From assembly GCA_001890945.1 (NCBI GenBank), contig MLAX01000003.1, positions 558,001 through 622,000 of the forward strand: a stretch of DNA of 64,000 nt. The letters are read 5' to 3'. The translations under genes and the position numbers were made by a program. Within the stretch, counting starts at the first letter, position 1, and each line of letters begins with the position of its first letter. The notes beneath the pieces are model-generated. The model searched no databases. It saw only the letters and a list, made by a program, of their open reading frames with translations, and was not told the DNA's origin. Origin of the DNA: Alphaproteobacteria bacterium AO1-B. GTDB taxonomy: Bacteria > Pseudomonadota > Alphaproteobacteria > Rhizobiales > Stappiaceae. This document shows, in pieces, positions 54,188 through 62,004 of this stretch.

Positions 54188-54646
54188 ATGCGGACCATTT
54201 CGAAGTGCATTTCCATTGTTTCGATCGCGATTGCAGCCAGCCTTGGGGCGGCCCAGGCGGACGATGATCCGATTGGTGACCGGCAAGCGATTATGTCGTC
54301 CGTTGGTGCAGCTGCCGGCCTTGGTGGCGGCTTGATGAAGGGCGAAATCGCCTATTCGCCTGCTGCCGGAAAAGCGGCCATTGCCGCCATGCGTGCAGCC
54401 TCCCTTACTTTTGGAGACTATTTCCCGGATGGATCAAACGCGGGCGACACAGAAGCCGCGCCGGCGATCTGGGACAACCGGGCCGGATTTGATGCCGAGA
54501 TCGCGAAGTTCGCTGCTGCGACCGGCACTGCGATGGAAGCAGCCGGACGCGCCGGACCAGCCGATCTCGATGCTTTCAAAGCGGCGATGGGGCCAGTCTT
54601 CGGGACATGCAAGTCGTGCCATGAAGGGTTCCGGGTCAAGAACTAG
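54188..54646 (+). CDS. Cytochrome c' (class II)
   Basis: 152 residues: a signal peptide ending AAQA-DDDP, a four-helix-bundle type domain, and a C-terminal c-type haem site CKSCH as in class II cytochromes (cycP family). Binds NO or acts in electron transfer. The start ATG follows AGGAGAGGACC. The dihaem cytochrome starts 41 bp downstream, so the two are probably cotranscribed. Confidence 0.9.
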   Translation: MRTISKCISIVSIAIAASLGAAQADDDPIGDRQAIMSSVGAAAGLGGGLMKGEIAYSPAAGKAAIAAMRAASLTFGDYFPDGSNAGDTEAAPAIWDNRAGFDAEIAKFAAATGTAMEAAGRAGPADLDAFKAAMGPVFGTCKSCHEGFRVKN

Positions 54647-54687
54647 GAATTCCGGGATCCATAATTCGGGGTGAGGGGAGAACCGTC

Positions 54688-55620
54688 ATGAAAAAGCTCT
54701 TGCTGTTCGTGATCGTGCTTGGCGTTGCTGCGGCGCTCGCAGGCTGGTTTCTCTCCGCCCCAACCCGGTTGGACGAAAACACAGTTGCCAATCTCGGACC
54801 CGGCGATCCCGTCAATGGTGAGCTCGTGTTCTGGGCATCTGGATGCAGTTCCTGCCACGCCGCACCTGAAGCGAAAGGCGATGACAAGCTGAAACTTGGT
54901 GGCGGGCTGCGTCTTGAAACTCCGTTTGGCGTTTTCGTGGCACCAAATGTCTCGCAAGACCCTAATAATGGTATCGGGAGTTGGTCGGTCGCTGATTTGG
55001 CCAATGCGATGACACATGGGACATCTCCGGATGGCCGGAATTACTACCCGGCCTTCCCGTTTGCCTCTTACGCCCGGATGGCTCTGGCGGACATCAATGA
55101 TCTCTTCAGCTTCATGAAGACCCTGCCAGCTGTCGAGGGCGATGCCGGGCCGAATGAGCTGGCCTTTCCTTTCAACATCCGGCGGGGGGTCGGGCTCTGG
55201 AAACGAATGTTCCTGGACCCGGCTCCGGTAGTTGCGGCACCTGTCGGTGGAGAAGATGTGGATCCGGCAATTTGGGAGCGGGGACGGTATCTCGTGGAAG
55301 GCCCGGGCCATTGCGGGGAATGTCATACGCCGCGCGATTTTGCTGGAGGCTTGATCCTTTCCGACTGGTTGGGCGGGGCACCGGCTGCAACGGGTGAGGG
55401 GCGGGTGCCGAACATCACCCCTGTCTCGGGAGGATTTGGCAGCTGGAGCGCATCTGACATCGCGTATTACCTGGAAAGCGGCTTTACACCGGATTACGAT
55501 TCTGTGGGTGGCGAGATGGTGCCGGTACAGGAAAACATGGCCCGCCTTCCGGCCTCCGACCGCGAGGCGATCGGGTTTTATTTAAAAGCAATCCCGGCTG
55601 TTTCGGGCGCTGCCCAATGA
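54688..55620 (+). CDS. Dihaem cytochrome c
   Basis: 310 residues with an N-terminal membrane anchor (LLLFVIVLGVAAALAGWFLS), then two class I haem sites: CSSCH near residue 53 and CGECH near residue 212, each followed by a Met-containing segment (YARMALADI; YYPAFPFASY) that can give the axial ligand. It resembles electron-transfer partners of periplasmic dehydrogenases. Same operon as the cytochrome c' gene. The partner oxidoreductase is not in the window. Confidence 0.88.
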   Translation: MKKLLLFVIVLGVAAALAGWFLSAPTRLDENTVANLGPGDPVNGELVFWASGCSSCHAAPEAKGDDKLKLGGGLRLETPFGVFVAPNVSQDPNNGIGSWSVADLANAMTHGTSPDGRNYYPAFPFASYARMALADINDLFSFMKTLPAVEGDAGPNELAFPFNIRRGVGLWKRMFLDPAPVVAAPVGGEDVDPAIWERGRYLVEGPGHCGECHTPRDFAGGLILSDWLGGAPAATGEGRVPNITPVSGGFGSWSASDIAYYLESGFTPDYDSVGGEMVPVQENMARLPASDREAIGFYLKAIPAVSGAAQ

Positions 55621-55653
55621 TCGCAAGTTAAACTGGACAAGATTTTTCCCAGC

Positions 55654-56130
55654 ATGACTGATTTTACCGTTACGGATGCTGATCCGTCCCGCGACCTTGA
55701 AGACGTCAAACGGTTGTTCCGGGCCTATGTGGACTGGCTTGGCATTGATTTGTCGTATCAGGGCTTTGAGGAAGAATTGGCTGCATTGCCTGGCAAGTAT
55801 GTACCGCCCTTAGGGGCGCTAATACTCGCGAAGACGAGCTCTGATGTCTCGATCGGCTGTGTGGCCCTGCGGCCCATGGCTGATGACGGCATTTGCGAGA
55901 TGAAACGCTTGTATGTCGCGCCTGAGGGACGGGGCAGCGGGGTCGGCTCCAGCCTGGTGTCCGCCGTTCTGGGACGGGCTAGAAGCGCAGGCTACCGCTA
56001 TATGCGACTCGATACACTTCCCACCATGGAAGGCGCTATTCGTTTATACAAGGCTGCAGGGTTTGTGGAGATCCCGGCCTATTATGATACGCCCATAAAA
56101 GAGACTGTTTTTCTCCAGTGTAGTTTGTAA
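55654..56130 (+). CDS. GNAT-family N-acetyltransferase
   Basis: 158 residues. The acetyl-CoA site is in CEMKRLYVAPEGRGSGVGSS, with R-x-x-G-x-G/A. The following LRLDT...IRLYKAAGF strand-helix pattern is typical. Substrate unknown. It starts 33 bp after the dihaem cytochrome on the same strand. Confidence 0.9.
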   Translation: MTDFTVTDADPSRDLEDVKRLFRAYVDWLGIDLSYQGFEEELAALPGKYVPPLGALILAKTSSDVSIGCVALRPMADDGICEMKRLYVAPEGRGSGVGSSLVSAVLGRARSAGYRYMRLDTLPTMEGAIRLYKAAGFVEIPAYYDTPIKETVFLQCSL

Positions 56131-56243
56131 AACCGCCACTGAATTATGCGGTGCCGGCAATGCGGTGTGATGGCCGCATTACCGGTTTTGATTAAGCGTC
56201 TTGTACACTGCAGGATCAAGCCCGCAGTGGCGGCATGGGGCTG

Positions 56244-56639
56244 TTACGCGGGATTCACTGCGAACACTGCCTCGATTTCCAGCTGGAGATCCGGCGAAAA
56301 CAACTCCTTTACAAACACAAGAGAACTGGCCGGCACGTTTTCACCGTAGCGGTCTGTGAGCACCTTTCGGACTTCGGGAATGTCAGCCGGATCCACCGCG
56401 AAGATCGTGACCTTGATCAGGTGCTGCAGGGATGTGTTGCAGCTCTCAGCTAGAATGGAGAGCTGGTCCAGAATGGTTTGTGTTTGCTCTGCTGCGCCTT
56501 CGGACTGGCTGTTTGAGCCAAAGGCTGTCAGGCCCGACGTGTAGAGCGTGTCACCGTGGATCACGGCATGGCTGTATGGCCCGGCCACGGGGCCAAGTTG
56601 ATCGACGTTTTGGCGAATTGGAAGCATGATTTCTCTCAT
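56244..56639 (-). CDS. RidA/YjgF-family deaminase
   Basis: 131 residues. Hydrolyses reactive enamine/imine intermediates. It contains AGPYSHAVIHGDTLYTSG, QTQTILDQLSILAESCNTSL, TIFAVDPADIPEVRKV and the tail LEIEAVFAVN; the catalytic Arg region is somewhat changed (YGENVPASS, where many have RPARS). The ATG at 56639 overlaps the upstream stop (ATGA); an ATG at 56627 is an alternative. Confidence 0.9.
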   Translation of the reverse strand: MREIMLPIRQNVDQLGPVAGPYSHAVIHGDTLYTSGLTAFGSNSQSEGAAEQTQTILDQLSILAESCNTSLQHLIKVTIFAVDPADIPEVRKVLTDRYGENVPASSLVFVKELFSPDLQLEIEAVFAVNPA

Positions 56640-56872
56640 GATCGGAGCGCCCAACCCGGGAAGCGCTGTGTGAGGTAGGCGGTGGCGTTTTGGACAAAAG
56701 GGCCAAAGCAGAATGCAATTACGGCGGCAGCCGGCCATGCCAACCGGAATGCAGACATCCATTGACCAAGGAAAGCGTCGCTCCAGCCGAGATTTATCAG
56801 GGTGACCCAGCAGGACATCAGAAACGACAAGAAGAAGGACATCAACGCGGTCGAGATCAGGCGATGTCTCAT
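56636..56872 (-). CDS. DUF2798-like two-helix membrane protein
   Basis: 78 residues with two hydrophobic helices (about 6-27 and 42-62): LISTALMSFFLSFLMSCWVT and FRLAWPAAAVIAFCFGPFVQ. Matches the DUF2798 pattern. The start at 56872 overlaps the stop of the monooxygenase-like gene (ATGA), and its own stop overlaps the RidA start, so all three are translationally coupled. Confidence 0.75.
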   Translation of the reverse strand: MRHRLISTALMSFFLSFLMSCWVTLINLGWSDAFLGQWMSAFRLAWPAAAVIAFCFGPFVQNATAYLTQRFPGWALRS

Positions 56873-57189
56873 GCGTGTGCCTTGATCGCATCGGCGAAGG
56901 TTTTGTCTCCTATTTCTCCAAGCGGTTCGATGTGCCTTACCTCCGTGAGATTTTGTGCCAGATAGGCTTTGGTGTGGTGTGCCTCGAAATGTGCGGCCAA
57001 GGCATCCGGATTGGTCCAGCACTCCCACAAGGTGAATTTTGTTGGTTCTTTCAGGTTCTGGCGAATTTCAAACAAGATGCAGCCTGGTTCTTCGCGCGTT
57101 TGCGCAACCAGCTTCTGAAGCTCGGTTTCAACCTGCTCAAGCTTCGAGCCTGCAGTCATTTCGATACCGGCGCTGATGAAGTAACTCAT
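56869..57189 (-). CDS. Antibiotic biosynthesis monooxygenase-like (ABM) protein
   Basis: 106-residue ferredoxin-like dimeric fold: SKLEQVETELQKLVAQTREE, then GCILFEIRQNLKEPTKFTLW and ALAAHFEAHHTKAYLAQN. Related to quinol monooxygenases such as YgiN. First gene of the three-gene unit. The start at 57189 follows AGGAGATGATC. Divergent LysR gene 99 bp away. Confidence 0.88.
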   Translation of the reverse strand: MSYFISAGIEMTAGSKLEQVETELQKLVAQTREEPGCILFEIRQNLKEPTKFTLWECWTNPDALAAHFEAHHTKAYLAQNLTEVRHIEPLGEIGDKTFADAIKAHA

Positions 57190-57288
57190 GATCATCTCCT
57201 GATCTGTTTGGGGACAGGAGAGGTATATGAATTTCATTTTTCATGATAAATACCGATTATCGACAATTTAAATTCCGAAAATGTAATC

Positions 57289-58209
57289 ATGTTGGATGAT
57301 ATTGCGCTCTTTGTACACGTTGCCCAAGCCCGCAGCTTAACGGGTGCCGGCACAGCGCTGGGCCTGCCGGCTGCGACTGTGACCCGCCGTTTGCAGCGGT
57401 TGGAAGGCAAGCTCGGACATCAACTGGTTCATCGCTCGGCCCGCAAATTCGGACTGACTTCTGAAGGCGAAGCCTATTTTCAGGCCTTTGCCGGGATCGT
57501 GGAGCAGGCGGAGATCACTGCGCGCAACTTGAGCGCCGAGATGCACGAACTCAGTGGGCCCCTCGTTGTGGCTGCGCCAACCAATATTTCTGTTGGGGCC
57601 CTGCAGCCAATGTGGACCGCCTTCATGCGGCAGTATCCAGGCATTCGTCTGGACTTGCGACTGAGCAATTTCAACATCGACCTGTTGGATGAGCGAATTG
57701 ATCTGGCCCTGAGAATTGGCCCGCAGCAGGATCAGCGTCTTTATCAAAAGAAGATAGGATCGATCTCGACAGCAGTGATGGCAGCCCCGTCCTATCTTGA
57801 AGGGCGCAACATGCCGGGAAGTCCAGACGATCTTGAGCAGCATGCCATCATCGCCGTCCGAACGATCCCGGCCTGGCGGTTGAGCCACAGGTTGACTGGC
57901 AGCACTTCCGAGTTGCATCTCAAAGGGGATGTGATTGTTGATGATATCGCGCTCGTCCGTCAGTTTGCAGAGGACGGGTTTGGCGTGTGTCTATTGAGTG
58001 TGACTGAAGCTGCTGAGCCGCTGGAGCAGGGCCGACTAAAACTTCTTCTACCAGACTGGCAGGGTCAGCAACGGGATATCTACGCTGTCTGGCCAACCGG
58101 TAGGCTCTTGAGCGCGCGTGCAAAGTGTCTGCGGGAGTTTATGCGGACCTATCTGGCCGAACGACCTGTGTTTCAAGGACAGCTGCCCGCGGTATCAACT
58201 TTGACTTGA
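57289..58209 (+). CDS. LysR-family regulator
   Basis: 306 residues. The N-terminal winged HTH is ALFVHVAQARSLTGAGTALG then PAATVTRRLQRLEGKLGHQL; the C-terminal domain (about 90-295) binds the inducer. Divergent from the ABM/DUF2798/RidA unit and the likely regulator of it, perhaps responding to a quinone or reactive carbonyl. Confidence 0.93.
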   Translation: MLDDIALFVHVAQARSLTGAGTALGLPAATVTRRLQRLEGKLGHQLVHRSARKFGLTSEGEAYFQAFAGIVEQAEITARNLSAEMHELSGPLVVAAPTNISVGALQPMWTAFMRQYPGIRLDLRLSNFNIDLLDERIDLALRIGPQQDQRLYQKKIGSISTAVMAAPSYLEGRNMPGSPDDLEQHAIIAVRTIPAWRLSHRLTGSTSELHLKGDVIVDDIALVRQFAEDGFGVCLLSVTEAAEPLEQGRLKLLLPDWQGQQRDIYAVWPTGRLLSARAKCLREFMRTYLAERPVFQGQLPAVSTLT

Positions 58210-58295
58210 GCGGTCAGATCATGCCGCACCAGAGAATTGATTGTGCACATGTTCCGGCAACACGAGGACATAGCGCGGTAGATCAACTGATCATG

Positions 58296-58664
58296 TCAGG
58301 CCGTGTGCGGCTGGCAGCGATAGTAGGGCTGATAGTCGATGTAACCGCTCATCAGGGTCAAGAAAGCCTGGCACTCGTCCCGGGTCTTAAAACAGGCTGT
58401 CCGGGCGACTGGGAAAGGCTCGCCCCAGTTCGCTGCACGGCCGCCGGCAATCCCTTTCCAACCGCTGCCCTGAAACGTGCGGCAGTCATACTGAGTTCCG
58501 GATACGACCGGAATGCTGCCGCGGTCGGTATTATAGGTTGGTGCAAAAAGAATATCTGAAGGCGACTGGATCTGGCAGGCACTTAGGGCGAATGCGAGAG
58601 TGCCAACCGCAATGAGTCCAAGGCGGTTTCCGGCATTTCGAGTTTTTCTCACAAAATTCGGCAT
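58296..58664 (-). CDS. Small lipoprotein, unknown family
   Basis: 122 residues. The signal peptide ends in the lipobox ALSAC (IAVGTLAFALSACQIQS), so the protein should be lipidated. The mature part has three further Cys (QYDCRTF, TACFKTRDECQ, YRCQ). The start at 58664 follows AGAGGTCTTT. No known domain. Confidence 0.75.
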   Translation of the reverse strand: MPNFVRKTRNAGNRLGLIAVGTLAFALSACQIQSPSDILFAPTYNTDRGSIPVVSGTQYDCRTFQGSGWKGIAGGRAANWGEPFPVARTACFKTRDECQAFLTLMSGYIDYQPYYRCQPHTA

Positions 58665-58812
58665 AAAGACCTCTGGCAATCGCGGACGGCATCTCTGTTC
58701 AGAGATGTCTTTCAAATCAGAGTTCCGTCGTACAAACATCTGGTCGAAACGTCAAAAGCTATTGTGGCGCAAAATCCGATATGACCAGATTGTTGGCCTT
58801 CTGAAATACGAC

Positions 58813-58843
58813 AACGGACCAATGGCTTTGCCACCGGTCCGTT
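58813..58843 (-). terminator. Terminator-like hairpin
   Basis: AACGGACC (58813-58820) pairs with GGTCCGTT (58836-58843) around a 15-nt loop, about 56 bp after the stop of the acidic protein gene on the minus strand; weak T content. Confidence 0.45.
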
Positions 58844-58899
58844 CAAGAGAAAGGCAGATCTTCCAAAAGGGATGAATTCTGCGGAGTGGTTCGCGTCTA

Positions 58900-59964
58900 T
58901 CAGGTCAGCCAGTCGGACGGCGGAACGTTAAAGTCGAACGGATTGTCCAGTCCCTGATCCACGTCATCCCATGCCTGGTAGTGACCGTCTTCCTGCAGCT
59001 GGAGGAAAATCGCTTCCAGCTGAGCGTTCAGGATTTCCATACCGCCCCAAGCGTCACCCATGCCGGCAGCAAATTTCTGGATCTCGTTGTAGAGCCCGTC
59101 CGGAATTTGGTTGAAGTCGATCTGGTCCTGGTCGGAGAACATAAAGAACAGCTCGTCTTCAAACTCATAAAAACGCTCGGCGCCGTTCATGTAGACGATT
59201 TCGCCTTCAAACATCACCGACAGTGTCATTTCATACATGCCGAAATCGTTCAGCTCGAGCTCAATGCCGAGTTCGAAGGCCATTTCGAATTCTTCAATGC
59301 CGTAATCGAAGGCCTCGCCATAGATTTCAAGCGCCTGTTCGTATCCGAACGCAGTCATGATCGGGTTGCCGTTGGCGTCGAAGGCTTCAGCCTGTATCTC
59401 CATCCCGGTTTCGAAAGCCATCTCGACATAGAGCTCCCGGAAGGCATTGTCATAGAAGCTGCCTTCAAATTCATGCGCAATGCCAGCCTGATACTCCACC
59501 GCGACTTCTTGGCCGTTGAAATTGATGGTCTTGATTTCTGTCGTTCGTTCTTCGGCCAGCGTGAGGATGTCAATCTGTCCGTACTCTGTGGTGTACGTGT
59601 AGTTTTCCATCTCGAGGCTAAAGTTTACCTGCTGCTCGCCGGAGCCTGCCTGGACATCAACCTGGGAGCTGAGTCCCCCCTGCGGCCCCTCTGCAAGGTT
59701 GCCAGTCGGCAGATTGTCTTTACCGTCCAGATTGTAGGGGTCCAGGTTCAAGAACGGTAGATCGTTGAACTCGACCGGACTGGTCGAAACATCCAATGCG
59801 TCCGGCACCGTCCAGCCGAATTCATCCAGATCGGTCATGAAGGGAGCGGTGTTGGTGGTTCCGTTCTGATCACCCGGCGGCCCAGCCGGGATATAGAGGT
59901 CTATCGGCATGACTGGCGCGGTGTTGATTGAAAACGGCAGGGGATGGGTAGGCTGGTAAGTCAT
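58900..59964 (-). CDS. Highly acidic 354-residue protein, unknown family
   Basis: No signal peptide, no membrane segment. The N-terminal 90 residues are proline-rich (PTHPLPFSINTAPVMPIDLY; PAGPPGDQNG). Residues about 100-260 are acidic and patterned, with repeated E/F/M/Y-rich stretches such as ELYVEMAFETGMEIQAEAFD, IEEFEMAFELGIELELNDFG and FGMYEMTLSVMFEGEIVYMN. The C-terminal part is less repetitive (FDFNVPPSDWLT end). The start ATG at 59964 follows GGAGGAGCAATACA. No homologue recognised; could be a secreted, spore-coat-like or calcium-binding protein, all speculation. Confidence 0.6.
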   Translation of the reverse strand: MTYQPTHPLPFSINTAPVMPIDLYIPAGPPGDQNGTTNTAPFMTDLDEFGWTVPDALDVSTSPVEFNDLPFLNLDPYNLDGKDNLPTGNLAEGPQGGLSSQVDVQAGSGEQQVNFSLEMENYTYTTEYGQIDILTLAEERTTEIKTINFNGQEVAVEYQAGIAHEFEGSFYDNAFRELYVEMAFETGMEIQAEAFDANGNPIMTAFGYEQALEIYGEAFDYGIEEFEMAFELGIELELNDFGMYEMTLSVMFEGEIVYMNGAERFYEFEDELFFMFSDQDQIDFNQIPDGLYNEIQKFAAGMGDAWGGMEILNAQLEAIFLQLQEDGHYQAWDDVDQGLDNPFDFNVPPSDWLT

Positions 59965-60295
59965 TGTATTGCTCCTCCGCAAGGACCATCGTTTTGGACA
60001 CTGTTGTCCGGTGGTGACGGTTACGATTTGGTCGTGATTGGAGAAGAATTCAAATTAAACTGTCGTCATTAAATGCTTGTAATATTAATATTATTATTCA
60101 AGATATCTGATCTATATTTCGTTATCCGAATAAATATTCTGAAGAAATATTGGAGAATAATTGTTGTTATTTGACCGGAAGGAAAAATACCGGCGCGAGC
60201 GGCGCCGGTATGTTTCATAAGTCTCGGATGCTCGGCTCCTTTCGGAACGATCAGCTTTTAGGCGCTCAATCGATTTCGATTAAGCGCCCGCTGAT
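59965..60295. other. 331-bp AT-rich region with two hairpins
   Basis: Contains an AT-rich promoter region (60040-60170) and two hairpins: TACCGGCGC/GCGCCGGTA (about 60188-60211) and GGCGCTCAATCGA/TCGATTAAGCGCC (60261-60288, one mismatch). The second lies 8 bp after the stop of the downstream-located binding-protein gene and may be its terminator. Confidence 0.5.
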
Positions 60296-61888
60296 CTAGT
60301 TGACTGTAATCCAGCGCAGCATCAGGAAATTATCGGCCCGCTGGGTCAGATCGACTGTGTCCTTGGAGCCCCACAGCAGGGGCTGGATGTGGAGCGGCAC
60401 GTAGACCACATCGTTGCGGACGGTGAGAGCGATCTCATCCAGCATTTGCTGCCGTTTGGCCGGATCAATCTCCCGCTGGATTTGCGGCAAGAGCGCATCC
60501 ACCTCGGGGTTTGAGTAGCCGCCAAAGTTCCAGCTGCCGAGCTTCTTCTCATCATTTCTTGAAGTGACGAGGAACCGGATTGGGTGTTCGGCGTCGAATG
60601 TTCCGGGTGACCAACCCAGGAGATACATGTCGAAATTGCCGGAGCGTAGTTCTGGCCAGTAGCTGCGGACCGGCATGGCATTCAACTCGGCGCGCATGCC
60701 TGCCTGCGTGAGCATCGCCGCTATTGCCTTGCACAGCGCTTCATCATTGATGTAGCGGTCGTTGGGGCACATCAGTCCGAAAGAGAAGCCATCCGGATAA
60801 CCAGCGTCTGCCAGCAAGGCCTTGGCAGCGGCTGGGTCATAGCCAAACCGGTCTGATGCTGCGGAGCTGTATCCTTTCATTTGCGGGCTGACGAGTTGCG
60901 TTGCCAATTCCGCGCTGCCGCGCATGATCTTGTCGATCATGGCTTCGGTATTGATCGCCATTTGCACCGCTTTGCGAACCCGAACGTCCTGGAAGGGGTT
61001 TTTCCCGGTCGTTTCCTTGGAATACTTCAAGGTGTCGTGGGCGTGCCCGAAGCCGAGCATGATGACCCGGGCCTCAATGCCCTGATGCAGTTTCAATCCT
61101 TGCTGATTGGCAACCCGATTGACGTCCTGAACCGGAACCGGATTGATCAGATCGACCTGACCGGAGAGCAGTCCAGAAACGGCCGTCGCCGGATTGGCGA
61201 TCGGCAAGAAGGTGGCCTTGGTGAGATTGTGCTCCTTGGTATCCCACCAACCCTCAAAAGGTTCCAGCACGGTCTCGACGCCGGGTTGCCGGCTGACGAC
61301 CTTGAACGGCCCCGTGCCGTTTGTGTTCAGCGTGGCATAGGTTTCTGCGTCCTTCGCGGGAAGGGTGGCATCATTTGCTTCGGCCCAATCCTTGTCGAGG
61401 ATCATGAAGTTTGCGATGGAATCGGGAAAGATCGGGTCGGGGGCGTGGGTCAGGAAATCGACCGTAAAGTCATCGACGACTTCAACGCTCTTTACCGGAG
61501 CAAACCAGGAGGCGGTGTCCGAGGCCTCGGATGAAGCGCGTTGGTAGGAGAACAACACGTCTTCAGCGGTAAACTCAGCTCCGTCATGAAACTTCACGCC
61601 TTTGCGCAAGTTAAAGCGCCATCCGTCCGTTCCGATCGGCTCCCAGCTCTCGGCAAGGGACCCCTCGATGTCCATGGACTTGCCGCGCCTGACAAGACCT
61701 TCATAGACATTGTTCAAGAACCCGAGCACCGGGGCGGAGTTGACTGCATGCGGGTCCATCGTCTGCGGATCGGTCGGTGACGACCAGCGCAGTTCAGCAG
61801 CCTGGGTCACCGTGGCGGACGTGAGAAGGGCGGCGGTCAGTGTGAAACCGGCGGTGCGCCGAAGCCATCTGGACGATGTACGGGTCAT
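60296..61888 (-). CDS. ABC transporter substrate-binding protein, peptide/opine type (SBP_bac_5)
   Basis: 530 residues with a signal peptide (FTLTAALLTSATVTQA-AEL). The mature protein is the oligopeptide-binding fold: LRWSSPTDPQTMDPHAVNSA, VYEGLVRRG, GWRFNLRKGVKFHDGAEFTA, VRKAVQMAINTEAMIDKI. No dpp/opp permease genes follow in the window, so it is an orphan here. The start at 61888 follows GCAGGGATATC. Confidence 0.93.
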   Translation of the reverse strand: MTRTSSRWLRRTAGFTLTAALLTSATVTQAAELRWSSPTDPQTMDPHAVNSAPVLGFLNNVYEGLVRRGKSMDIEGSLAESWEPIGTDGWRFNLRKGVKFHDGAEFTAEDVLFSYQRASSEASDTASWFAPVKSVEVVDDFTVDFLTHAPDPIFPDSIANFMILDKDWAEANDATLPAKDAETYATLNTNGTGPFKVVSRQPGVETVLEPFEGWWDTKEHNLTKATFLPIANPATAVSGLLSGQVDLINPVPVQDVNRVANQQGLKLHQGIEARVIMLGFGHAHDTLKYSKETTGKNPFQDVRVRKAVQMAINTEAMIDKIMRGSAELATQLVSPQMKGYSSAASDRFGYDPAAAKALLADAGYPDGFSFGLMCPNDRYINDEALCKAIAAMLTQAGMRAELNAMPVRSYWPELRSGNFDMYLLGWSPGTFDAEHPIRFLVTSRNDEKKLGSWNFGGYSNPEVDALLPQIQREIDPAKRQQMLDEIALTVRNDVVYVPLHIQPLLWGSKDTVDLTQRADNFLMLRWITVN

Positions 61889-61949
61889 GATATCCCTGCT
61901 TGTCATTATGAAGTCACTCCGATCACACTAAGCGACTTCACGGCCAAAG

Positions 61950-61977
61950 AAAAACCGGATCCGTTTCCGGACCCGGT
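61950..61977 (-). terminator. Terminator of oligopeptidase B
   Basis: On the minus strand ACCGGGTCCG and CGGATCCGGT form a stem with one mismatch, followed by TTTCT. Confidence 0.75.
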
Positions 61978-62004
61978 AATAGTTTCACAAGACTGTGAAG
62001 GGGC

